From Vibrio pelagius (lineage in GTDB: Bacteria > Pseudomonadota > Gammaproteobacteria > Enterobacterales > Vibrionaceae), in assembly GCF_024347575.1 (NCBI RefSeq), contig NZ_AP025503.1, forward strand, positions 1,736,001-1,800,000: DNA of 64,000 bases, given 5' to 3'. The number at the start of each line of letters is the position of its first letter. Positions within the stretch are counted from its first letter, which is position 1. This document shows positions 27,149 to 35,014 of this stretch, piece by piece. Below the pieces are notes generated by a model. That model had not been told where the DNA came from and made no database searches. It saw only the letters and a list, made by a program, of their open reading frames with translations. The translations under genes and the position numbers were made by a program.

Positions 27149-27721
27149 TTAATACTTATATACCAAGAACTCTCCTTTACCTACATTTAGCGTGAAAGAA
27201 AGTAGCCTTTTATCTTCTTCCACCATGCAAGTAAATGGCTTAAGCTCCTCCTCATGAGATATCGCATTGTCACAAACCAACAATCCACCACACCTCAAAC
27301 TCGCTATCAAGCTATCGTAGTAATCTGGATACTCCAATCTATTGGCGTCCAAAAATATCATGTCGAACAATTCATTATTGGACTCTAGATAGTTTTGGAC
27401 AGTACCGACAACACTAGTTACTTTATTCTCAAATCCAACTTTTCTTATATGAGACATTGACTCTTTGGCTTTGCTAGACTGCTTTTCGATCGTTATCAAC
27501 TTACCTTTTTCAGGTAAATTTTTGGCCAACCATAATGTAGAATACCCGTTAGATGTACCAATTTCTAAAACTTTACTAGGCTTAATAATACAAACCATCA
27601 TATCGAGAAATACTCCTGTATCTTTAGTTATGTTAAGATATTTATTCTCTTTAACAGTTTCATAGCCATCATTCTCTAAACCTATACGCTCCAAAAGTTC
27701 CATATAACTGTAGAAGTTCAT
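27149..27721 (-). CDS. O-methyltransferase (SAM-dependent, class I)
   Basis: A 190-residue methyltransferase of the catechol/caffeoyl-CoA O-methyltransferase type. The SAM-binding motif I is VLEIGTSNGYSTLWLA, the acidic residue after beta-2 lies in LITIEKQSSKA, and the metal/substrate region is DMIFLDANRLEYPDYYDS followed by CDNAI. The conserved D-x-N metal site supports action on a vicinal hydroxyl, but the acceptor is unknown. Its start overlaps the end of the DsbA-like gene by ATGA. Confidence 0.8.
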   Translation of the reverse strand: MNFYSYMELLERIGLENDGYETVKENKYLNITKDTGVFLDMMVCIIKPSKVLEIGTSNGYSTLWLAKNLPEKGKLITIEKQSSKAKESMSHIRKVGFENKVTSVVGTVQNYLESNNELFDMIFLDANRLEYPDYYDSLIASLRCGGLLVCDNAISHEEELKPFTCMVEEDKRLLSFTLNVGKGEFLVYKY

Positions 27722-28341
27722 AGCACCTCCAAGTCAGATAACATTTTCATTAATACAGGTAATTTAGTCGTCGATCGAATGACATGTTCATTATTTACAA
27801 CCAATGTCGGGATAGACTTCACCCCGTAATTAAATGCCATTAAAGCATCTTTACTTAGTTCGTTATTTACTTGTTCAGAGTTCATCAACTCAATGAAATT
27901 TTTCTCGTCATATTTTTGGCTATTAATGGCTTCTTTTATAACATTTATATCACTTACGTTTTTAGAATCTTGGAGATGAAATCTTTGCAAGGTATCGAAC
28001 ATATCCCAATGAGCCGTTTGTCCACCTAATATTTCAGCAGTCTTAGTCGCTTTCGCGGCCAACATACCATTGGGATAATTGAAACTTGATTCACGCATAC
28101 CATCAATATTAAACCTTTCTGGTTTTCCTTCAAATGCCATGCAGGATTCCCAATGTTGTAATACTTGCTCTTTTGCAGCTTCTAACGAACCCCATCTTGC
28201 GATCATTTCTTGATCGTTTTTTTGCAAGATAAAATTCCTATGAACCACTTCTACATTATATTTCAGGTTCAACTCTCTTAGAATTGGAGATTGTATATAA
28301 CACCACCCACACACTACGTCATGGAAGAATTCAACTTTCAT
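27718..28341 (-). CDS. DsbA family oxidoreductase (FrnE-like)
   Basis: A 207-residue thioredoxin-fold protein with an inserted helical domain. The redox motif is CGWC at residues 11-14 (FFHDVVCGWCYIQSP), and the cis-Pro region is VKSIPTLVVNNEHV. There is no signal peptide, so it is cytosolic, like FrnE-type proteins, which occur both as general disulfide oxidoreductases and in polyketide clusters such as frenolicin. It is the first gene of the unit with the methyltransferase and LysR. The gene is divergent from the nitroreductase across about 145 bp. Confidence 0.82.
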   Translation of the reverse strand: MKVEFFHDVVCGWCYIQSPILRELNLKYNVEVVHRNFILQKNDQEMIARWGSLEAAKEQVLQHWESCMAFEGKPERFNIDGMRESSFNYPNGMLAAKATKTAEILGGQTAHWDMFDTLQRFHLQDSKNVSDINVIKEAINSQKYDEKNFIELMNSEQVNNELSKDALMAFNYGVKSIPTLVVNNEHVIRSTTKLPVLMKMLSDLEVL

Positions 28342-28485
28342 TTATGTTACCTCTCAAAATTAAAACAAAAACACTATATAACAGAAATCTGTATCCATTT
28401 ATGAATTGACAGTTAACTAACAGTGAACAATCTATTTGATATGCTTTAGATGCGGAATAAAGCAACTAACTTACAGGTGAAGAAA

Positions 28486-29100
28486 ATGAAAGACGCACTA
28501 GAATTGATTGTTGATCGTAAGACAACCGGAATATACGATCCAGATGTTGTGATATCAAACTCAGACGTCAAAGAGATTGCCAACTATGCATTTCAAAGCC
28601 CATCAGCTTTCAACTTGCAAAATTGGTATATCCTTGCCGTACACTCTCAATCCGCTAAAGAGAAATTATGTGAAGCAGCATATGGGCAACCGCAGACTAA
28701 AGATGCTGCAGTAACATATGTCGTTTGTGGTGATAGCGAAGGGTATAAAAATTTAGAAAGAATTCTGCAAAGTGATGTCAATGAACAAATCATACCAGAT
28801 TCTATCAAAGACGCATGGGTTGGCATGGCTGCACAAAGCCACGAAAACAGTGAAATACTACGTAGAGACGAAGCGATCCGCTCTGCATCTCTACTAGCAA
28901 TGAGTTTGATTTATGCAGCTGAAGCCAAGGGGTACGATACGGGTAGTGTCGGAGGCTTCGATCCTGAAATGGTTAAGCGCTCATTCAATCTAAGTGATTC
29001 ACTAATCCCAACCATTTTAATTACTGTAGGAAAAGCGGCAGAGGGTAACTGGCAGAAGAAGACCAGAAGACCCACTGAAGAAGTTCTTACAATTGCATAA
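28486..29100 (+). CDS. Nitroreductase family protein (FMN-dependent)
   Basis: A 204-residue protein with the nitroreductase fold: an FMN phosphate-binding start (IVDRKTTGIYDPDVVISN; the usual RRS is replaced by RKT), FQSPSAFNLQNWYILAV for the flavin pocket, and GYDTGSVGGFDPEMVKRSF in the C-terminal half. Such enzymes reduce nitro groups, quinones or enones with NAD(P)H, or oxidise heterocycles in natural product routes. I start at 28486 (MKDALELI), preceded by AGGTGAAGAAA. The kinase-like gene follows 47 bp later and is likely cotranscribed. Confidence 0.83.
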   Translation: MKDALELIVDRKTTGIYDPDVVISNSDVKEIANYAFQSPSAFNLQNWYILAVHSQSAKEKLCEAAYGQPQTKDAAVTYVVCGDSEGYKNLERILQSDVNEQIIPDSIKDAWVGMAAQSHENSEILRRDEAIRSASLLAMSLIYAAEAKGYDTGSVGGFDPEMVKRSFNLSDSLIPTILITVGKAAEGNWQKKTRRPTEEVLTIA

Positions 29101-29147
29101 ACTTTGGGGGATGACTTTTCATCCCCGTTTTGGAAAAGGATATTTAC

Positions 29148-30236
29148 ATGAACACTAGGCAAAAGCAACAAACGGAGTTCGAAGCAAGTGGGGCCAACAT
29201 CGAAGTAGGAACTCCTGAAAACTGTCCTCTAGCTCCTTCAGTCTTAACAAGCATTACCGAAACTTCAGCTTATGTCACAAAATCAATAGATTCAGGCCTG
29301 ACCGCTGAAGTTTATCAACTCACCGTTAATGGTAAAAAATATACTTTAAAGAAAAAGAGAGCTTCGGCACTCGTTTCTAACTTGGATGGCAAATTCTCAT
29401 TTTTGAATGAAGTTCAACGTAGAGCTGATTTTTACAAATTAAAATCCACCCACAATGATGGTGAAGTCTTACCCAACATTGTAGATACGACTTACGCTAA
29501 CTATCGATTGGGTATAATACTATCCCCGTGGATCGAAGGTGAGCCGCTAGAAAATTTAAACAAAGATATTTTTAAGCAAATACTAGAAACCACATCGCTA
29601 TGTGAGCAATACGGGCTAATGGAATGGGACCTTTGCGAAGGTAACATTTTGATTAATAAAGACGGTAAAGTTTTTCTATTCGACTTTGGTTATATGTATC
29701 CTTTTAACCCTCTAGTCGATATAAATAGTAATGGTACGTCTGACCCCATTTTTCATAGCGTTGAACGATTCGAAACCCGATTTTTCTTTGGATGGCTCTT
29801 AGGTAGAGATAATCTAAGTGAAGATGAAAAAATAGCTTTGTTTGCCGACCTAAAATCTGTAGCGATAGATGTCTTTAACAAAAAAATCTCATGGTTGAAT
29901 GCAAATAATGCCTCACCTGAGGTTATTCAACACTTTCAAAATATTGTCAATAAATGGTCTCAAGCTTTGAAAAGCAGTAACGCATTAAAGAAGCTATATA
30001 GAGCTGAATCATTCAGGTCCCATGTTCTAGATATAGAAGACGACTTGCATGGAAAAAGTTGTACAAAAAAAACCTTAGCAAGAATTGATCATGTTTTGGA
30101 CTCAATAGCCAATCACTACGAGTTCTTGAATTCAAACAACTGTCTTTTTTACGAAAACACCGGTAAGTCTCAGCAGAACCTACTCGAAACATACCAAAAT
30201 AAGTATAAGCTTGCACAACAGCATTTGATTATCTAG
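29148..30236 (+). CDS. Protein-kinase-like fold protein
   Basis: A 362-residue cytosolic protein with eukaryotic-type kinase landmarks: a glycine-poor loop (SGLTAEVYQLTVNGKKYTLKKKR) with Lys residues fitting the ATP-binding position, a hinge region LGIILSPWIEGEPL, a catalytic-loop version EWDLCEGNIL (Asp161, Asn166), and DFGYMYPFNP at 179. The HRD histidine is replaced by Trp. It may phosphorylate a small molecule or lipid sugar, or be a pseudokinase. Start 29148 follows AAGGATATTTAC. It is coexpressed with the nitroreductase, an unusual pairing. Confidence 0.65.
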   Translation: MNTRQKQQTEFEASGANIEVGTPENCPLAPSVLTSITETSAYVTKSIDSGLTAEVYQLTVNGKKYTLKKKRASALVSNLDGKFSFLNEVQRRADFYKLKSTHNDGEVLPNIVDTTYANYRLGIILSPWIEGEPLENLNKDIFKQILETTSLCEQYGLMEWDLCEGNILINKDGKVFLFDFGYMYPFNPLVDINSNGTSDPIFHSVERFETRFFFGWLLGRDNLSEDEKIALFADLKSVAIDVFNKKISWLNANNASPEVIQHFQNIVNKWSQALKSSNALKKLYRAESFRSHVLDIEDDLHGKSCTKKTLARIDHVLDSIANHYEFLNSNNCLFYENTGKSQQNLLETYQNKYKLAQQHLII

Positions 30237-30735
30237 CTATACAAGCTTTAAAAACTAGATTTGTATGTAAACATAATCAACAGTTAATCGTTAGTTGTGT
30301 ACATGTAATCTGGAGTCATCCCGTCAAGGGCAACATCAAATTATGATTCATAGACATCCTTTTTGACGCTCTGGATGTCTATAGACAGAGAAACGCTACA
30401 AAAGCCTCAGTGGGTAAATGTTTATAGTCTAATGAGGCTTAATTTTCGTTGTTCACACTTACTTCTTAAATGTAAAGTAAGCGCGTCATACCCCCATTAT
30501 AATCGTCGCAATTTTTGAAGCTATCTGGCCTAAAAGGTCTACACGCATAAATAAACCACCTAAATCACCAAACCCTATCAAACAAAAAATGCTAAAGGTT
30601 AGCCGTCATTCTTAATTATTTTTAGGCGACTTAAACAACCATAGCTAAAAAGCTCTCTAATGCGAACAAAGGACTTACCAGTCTCTACAGCGCGACGTAG
30701 AAACCATAATCACTAATGTAAAGCCCCCTAGCCCA
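30237..30735. other. Spacer with a 10-bp hairpin
   Basis: No gene is visible. A perfect 10-bp inverted repeat (30350-30359 with 30373-30382, ATAGACATCC/GGATGTCTAT) lies 114 bp past the kinase-like gene; there is no T-run on either side. It may slow or end transcripts of that unit. Confidence 0.4.
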
Positions 30736-31370
30736 TCAAGCTTTTTTCTGAAACCTTTGATTAAAAGAACGTCGCTCTGCGGCATCAATAGGTTTACTGG
30801 CCCACTTAGCTTCTAAAAGATAAGTTTCATCTGACATTTCAAAACTGCCATCGATATGTTGCCCATCAACCGAAATGAAGATCTACCGCCCACATCATTG
30901 TCATAAAATATTTTTCGAATACACAGCCTCTAGCTTGCGACTCCAAGCTATTAAGAGTAACTAGCTTGTTTAGATTTCACCAGCTACGTAACTCGTTATA
31001 TTTGACAAGCTTGTTCTCTTTGTTTTTTGGTTAACATTTACAGAGGCCTTTTCTCCTACCTTTTCAATCAACAGATAGAACACAGATTTTACCATATCCA
31101 CTGTATCTTCGTGACCTGAAAGATAACGTATAGCCTCATGGTATCCCATAATGCGAGCAATATTTTTACAACGTCATTGGTATTTGTTTGTCGTAAATGG
31201 CTTTACTGCCACCATCTACGACATAGTTGGGATTGTCGACATTAATACCTAGTTTCTGAATAAAGCATTCTAAGAATGTTCGATTTGAAAAATCAAGGAC
31301 ATATCCAGCCCCCATCTCTAATATTTCATCAAGTAACTTAACATCAACTGACTTTAGTTTTTTTGCACTT
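30736..31370 (-). pseudogene. Degraded restriction-endonuclease-like gene
   Basis: Minus-strand frames read, in order, KKLKSVDVKLLDEILEMGAGYVL and DFSNRTFLECFIQKLGI, NYVVDGGSKA, then after several stops and frame changes LESQARGCVFEKYF, and last DETYLLEAKWASKPIDAAERR ending QRFQKKA and a stop at 30736. The order and spacing match a family of restriction-endonuclease-fold proteins with a C-terminal E-A-K catalytic strand preceded by an IDGSF segment. At least three frame changes and multiple stops separate the blocks, so the gene is dead. It borders the Hxs locus. Confidence 0.7.
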
Positions 31371-31774
31371 CCCTACTGATGACTCTGTAGAAAATTTGAT
31401 TATATCGATGTATCAAATGCTTATTAGACGGTTAAAAGCCACGGTTCCAACCTCCTGTAACGCATTCTTTCTCTTAGATCTTCACCTTTAAGAAAGGCTT
31501 AGTACTCGAATGAGATGTTAGATTGCTCTGTGAGTGAGAATTTCTGGATGTGCTGAATTCGAATAACTTTTAGCATGGCAAACGCACATTAACGAGGTGT
31601 GAATCGTTAAAAGCACTAACTAGAAATGAGGCAATTTCGAGCTTGAGAATGCCACAACTTCAGATTGTGACGTATTGGGAAACACCCGCTAACAATCACC
31701 TTTACATTGTGGAATTAAGAGTTAGAAGCTCTTATCATTTACACTAGGCAAGTAACCCCTATCACAACCTAGCT
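31371..31774. other. Spacer downstream of the Hxs locus
   Basis: Nothing coding is supported. I looked for an integron attC/VCR-like site and a terminator for the Hxs operon and found neither convincingly. Confidence 0.4.
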
Positions 31775-33010
31775 CTACAACACATCCAGAAATGCCAGCA
31801 ACTGACTAAGCTCACTTTCATCCACTCTAATCCAGCGTAGCATGTCACTGCGTCGGTCCAGCGATTCATTATTATCGAAAATCATTTGATCGGAGACTGT
31901 CGGATCCCGATAGTAGAAAATGGGACTGATATGATGCTTAACCACCCCTTTCAATGTAGGAAAAATACCATTATGTCCATATGGAGCCGTTTTAGATACC
32001 GCTACCAATGAAGGCGTTCTAAACGCATATCTATCACTGTTGTCCAGAGTCACCAGTGCTCGACCAAAATCTTGTCCAAACATGTGGGGGCCTTGATTTC
32101 CCTGAGGAACACCAATTGAATGAAACGACATATCACTCATTAAGTCCCCAGAATGACAAGAAGCACAACGCGCCTTACCATAAAAAAGTATGGCACCGCG
32201 TTTTTGCACTTCTGACAATGCAGACGTATCGCCATTTATGTATTGTTCCCAAGCTGAAGGCGTACACTCCTCACTGACCTTCTGCCTTATGAAACTTGCC
32301 AATGCATTACCAACCAAAGGTAACGTCAGGTCTGCCTGAGGTATGTTGGCAGATTCCATTGCGGCCAGCAGCATTCGAACATCAGGATCATTTTTTTCGA
32401 GTAGCCTTTCTTGAATGAAGGTATTTTGAGCAGGCACCTTGTCAGCATAGTATTGTGACTCAACGAGGTCGACATGGCGATTGGTGTTGAATAGTTTACT
32501 GGTGCCGAGAAACTCGTCACGAGCCAACAGTGGTAAAACTGCCGCAACAGCGAGCGCAGAATCAAAGCCCAACGAGCTCCCCTCGCCAACGGGTGAAAAA
32601 ATCTTTCCGTCAATAGCTTGAACCTTACCATCCCAAAAGAACGTATTGAATCGGCTATCACCCCGAGCAAAAAGAGTAAAAGCGTTACGCGGCACAACTG
32701 CGCCATCACTAGCTAACCTCTCCTCACCTTCACCTATCCCTCCAACACCAATCGCTAAAGGTAGTCCATCAGTGAGTGCCTTGTTATCAAGATGGCAATT
32801 AGCACAAGCAGTGTCCTTATCCCCACTCAACACAGGGCGTTCAAAAACCACTTTGCCCACATCTGCCAAATACGAAGGTTCTTTCACCAACGGCTTTGAA
32901 CAAACATTCCCTTCAAGCTCAAACGCTTGAATAGCCACCCTTAATGTCTCATCCAGAGACATGGCGCTAACCTGGAATGACGCAAACATAACAAGAAGCC
33001 AGGCTTTCAC
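31775..33010 (-). CDS. Dihaem MauG-like cytochrome c peroxidase of the Hxs locus
   Basis: A 411-residue periplasmic protein. It has a signal peptide (MKAWLLVMFASFQVSA) and two c-type haem sites, CANCH at 69-73 and CASCH at 282-286, spaced as in the dihaem peroxidase/MauG family. MauG uses high-valent haem iron to complete a protein-derived tryptophylquinone cofactor. A MauG-like protein is a recognised companion of His-Xaa-Ser loci in TIGRFAM-type annotation (from memory). The start is GTG at 33010 with GGGAGAGG upstream, 2 bp after the preceding gene. It probably acts on periplasmic HxsA or its product; this is inference. An ordinary H2O2-detoxifying peroxidase is the alternative. Confidence 0.85.
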   Translation of the reverse strand: MKAWLLVMFASFQVSAMSLDETLRVAIQAFELEGNVCSKPLVKEPSYLADVGKVVFERPVLSGDKDTACANCHLDNKALTDGLPLAIGVGGIGEGEERLASDGAVVPRNAFTLFARGDSRFNTFFWDGKVQAIDGKIFSPVGEGSSLGFDSALAVAAVLPLLARDEFLGTSKLFNTNRHVDLVESQYYADKVPAQNTFIQERLLEKNDPDVRMLLAAMESANIPQADLTLPLVGNALASFIRQKVSEECTPSAWEQYINGDTSALSEVQKRGAILFYGKARCASCHSGDLMSDMSFHSIGVPQGNQGPHMFGQDFGRALVTLDNSDRYAFRTPSLVAVSKTAPYGHNGIFPTLKGVVKHHISPIFYYRDPTVSDQMIFDNNESLDRRSDMLRWIRVDESELSQLLAFLDVL

Positions 33011-33012
33011 AT

Positions 33013-33369
33013 TTACCTCTCCCTAAACCTATGTTGCTCTATCAATGGTTCAATAGAGCGTTGGTGCAGCTCTATTGCCTCCAGTCCAAGGTAACCAAGT
33101 ACAGACTCTGGTACTCGCATTGCAAGCATGATCTTCCGAGTTTTGTCATATTCGTGGCACGCCAATAAATGTACTTTTGCTGTTTGGTTCAATGTGTTTG
33201 ATTCCAATTGCTCAATATACCAAGTCTCATCCATCGCCAGAGAACACTCAGCGGTTTGCTCCATAAACTGATTTTTATAATAGAAGTATGCAAACACGGG
33301 TGAAACCACATAGATTCCTATCCAGGCGATACAACACAGTGAAATAATGAAGTAAAAAAAACGCTTCAT
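33013..33369 (-). CDS. Small membrane-anchored protein of the Hxs locus
   Basis: A 118-residue protein with one N-terminal membrane helix (FFYFIISLCCIAWIGIYVVSPVFAYFYY) and a soluble part, probably periplasmic, containing two Cys (CSLAMDETWY and LLACHEYDKTRK). It resembles the short companion protein annotated in TIGRFAM-type sets as a His-Xaa-Ser system protein (TIGR03982, from memory). Its ATG overlaps the hxsA stop by ATGA, and it ends 2 bp before the dihaem gene. It might position HxsA and the MauG-like enzyme at the membrane; its function is unknown. Confidence 0.75.
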   Translation of the reverse strand: MKRFFYFIISLCCIAWIGIYVVSPVFAYFYYKNQFMEQTAECSLAMDETWYIEQLESNTLNQTAKVHLLACHEYDKTRKIMLAMRVPESVLGYLGLEAIELHQRSIEPLIEQHRFRER

Positions 33370-33899
33370 CGCGCAATAATCCCTAGTGAATTCAATGTCA
33401 CCGTATCAAGGGTTTGCGAAACAGGTATATTGTTGTCCACTCGATAGGCATTTAATGCTTTACGAGTTTGCTTGCCCATAATCCCATCGATGATTCCCTT
33501 GTAGTAACCACTTGTATAGAGTGCGAACTGAACTCGGATGATAAGATCCTTACGTTTTTCTAACTCCTCTACTGTAGATATTGGTGGTTTGGTTGCAGGC
33601 GCTGTATAACTCGGGGTAGAAGGTTGTGTAAGGGGTTGGGATTTTTGCTTTTTAACTGGGGCACTATAGGTCGACCCCGCGGACGACCGATGAGAACTAT
33701 GACTTCTGTGGCTACTGTGGCTCCGATGCGCTGCGATGTATAGAGGAATAGCCTCATTTAGAGGCGCTAACACCACCTTGTCGAGTAACAATTCATCTTT
33801 AACATCGTGCTCCTCCGACGCTGCAGTGCCTGCGTCGGCACCTGAGTTTAAAGCGAAGAAACCTGGTAGTAAGGCCGCTAGATTGAAATTCCTTTTCAT
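33366..33899 (-). CDS. hxsA: His-Xaa-Ser repeat protein HxsA (putative modified substrate)
   Basis: A 177-residue protein. The N-terminal ~22 residues are signal-like (MKRNFNLAALLPGFFALNSG). Five uninterrupted His-x-Ser tripeptides run at residues 58-72 (HRS, HSS, HRS, HSS, HRS), then a Pro/Thr/Ser-rich linker, then a peptidoglycan-binding domain at about 113-175 (VQFALYTSGYYKGIIDGIMG, TRKALNAYR). This is the defining HxsA architecture, and the repeats are the presumed site of modification by the two radical SAM enzymes. Start 33899 has AAGGAG and overlaps the hxsC stop by ATGA; longer frames run through hxsC. The product's chemistry and role are unknown to me. Confidence 0.92.
   Translation of the reverse strand: MKRNFNLAALLPGFFALNSGADAGTAASEEHDVKDELLLDKVVLAPLNEAIPLYIAAHRSHSSHRSHSSHRSSAGSTYSAPVKKQKSQPLTQPSTPSYTAPATKPPISTVEELEKRKDLIIRVQFALYTSGYYKGIIDGIMGKQTRKALNAYRVDNNIPVSQTLDTVTLNSLGIIAR
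33684..33728 (-). repeat. Five tandem His-x-Ser codon triplets in hxsA
   Basis: Codes H58-S72 of HxsA. The repeat is conserved in protein but not in codons: His uses CAT and CAC, Ser uses AGC, AGT, TCT and TCG, Arg uses CGG and AGA. This indicates selection on the amino acid pattern rather than a fresh DNA duplication. Confidence 0.9.
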
Positions 33900-35014
33900 A
33901 TTATTCTCCTTGGTAATGCATGATACTTTCCACGAGACGATGAGAAATAACCTCCACAACTGTCTTTTAACTGACAATCCGAACACTCACTAGGATAGTA
34001 GTTCTTCCAGTCTGATATAGATTTGACAGCGTAGGATCTGATTGACGAAGGTAAATGACAAAGTGGAAAATTAAACAGCGTCGGATTTAACCCGGCAATT
34101 TCAGCAGTCAACAGGCCCTTTATCAGGGCGTCTTCATAGTCTTCTGGAGCACACTCTAGCGCTGACCAGTTTCTTTTAGCCCAACCAGTCGCTTCCAAGT
34201 TCATTATCGACAACTGTACAACACCAGAAAAAACACGAGCAATGTATTCGGCGACTTGTGGTAACTCACTAGCGTTGTGTTGAGTCGGAATGAAGCGCAC
34301 TTCCATCTTAATGCCTGAGTTTCCAGCATTGATCATCCCAACGACCGTTTGTGAAAACGCACCATCTCTTCCAACTAAATGATCATGAGTTCGGCCTCTC
34401 ACCGAATAGAGAGGAATACCAAAGGTGATATCGAGGCGACTAGCCATCAAAGCCAGCTGTCCAGTAAATTCTAAATCTGAAAATGCCCGCCCATTGGTCA
34501 GGACATGTAAACGAGTGTTGGGAGCATGGTCTGAGACAAACTCCAGAAATTTGATAAAAGCATCACCGTACAATAGTGGCTCCCCACCACTAATACCGAC
34601 ATCACCATCAAACCCAAATGCGGCTAGAGCGAGCGCTCCGTATGACAACAACCAGTCATCCCTTTCCTCTCGTGGAGGTTGCGAACAAAATAAGCAAAGG
34701 TTATTGCAGCGCTCGGTTACAAGCAGTGTGTTGTGATTGGCTCTTCGCGACAAAATAACCCGCAACTGTCCAAACTGGTTTATGTTAACCACATCGCCAT
34801 CATCTACAGAATTATGTAATGTCGCATGAGTGATAACACCAACAAAATCGTCACTAGCAGAATTCGGGGGCGCTTGTTGCTCCTTTGCAAGGAAGACCTG
34901 TTCTAAGTAACGACTGTCGCTCGTTCCTTTATCTTTGCGGATTTGATAAAACCCTGGGGTCGAAAATCCGTCTTCTTCCAACGAGAATGTATCGGGTCGA
35001 ATGACGTTACTCAT
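33896..35014 (-). CDS. hxsC: His-Xaa-Ser system radical SAM maturase HxsC
   Basis: A 372-residue radical SAM protein. The 4Fe-4S motif CNNLCLFC is at residues 103-110 (Cys103, 107, 110), followed by the SAM-binding GGEP region (GDVGISGGEPLLYG). Cys residues close to the C-terminus (CSDCQLKDSCGGYFSS) suit an auxiliary cluster. I start at 35014 (MSNVIRPDTF) because AAGGAG precedes it within the hxsB tail; the hxsB and hxsC frames overlap by 8 bp. Together with HxsB it should modify HxsA. The reaction is undetermined. Both maturases being coupled suggests a fixed stoichiometry. Confidence 0.9.
   Translation of the reverse strand: MSNVIRPDTFSLEEDGFSTPGFYQIRKDKGTSDSRYLEQVFLAKEQQAPPNSASDDFVGVITHATLHNSVDDGDVVNINQFGQLRVILSRRANHNTLLVTERCNNLCLFCSQPPREERDDWLLSYGALALAAFGFDGDVGISGGEPLLYGDAFIKFLEFVSDHAPNTRLHVLTNGRAFSDLEFTGQLALMASRLDITFGIPLYSVRGRTHDHLVGRDGAFSQTVVGMINAGNSGIKMEVRFIPTQHNASELPQVAEYIARVFSGVVQLSIMNLEATGWAKRNWSALECAPEDYEDALIKGLLTAEIAGLNPTLFNFPLCHLPSSIRSYAVKSISDWKNYYPSECSDCQLKDSCGGYFSSSRGKYHALPRRII

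Noticed and set aside
31371..31774. Integron attC/VCR-type sites in the left accessory region
   Set aside because: Some spacers look cassette-like, but I found no paired core sites, no repeated attC structure and no integron integrase.
31775..33010. Plain cytochrome c peroxidase unrelated to its neighbours
   Set aside because: A 2-bp gap to the preceding gene, and MauG-like companions known from other Hxs loci, make a role in the same system more likely; the alternative is kept in the feature entry.
33569..33757. 62-codon minus-strand frame overlapping the HxS repeat of hxsA
   Set aside because: Out-of-frame reading of the hxsA repeat and linker, without a start signal.
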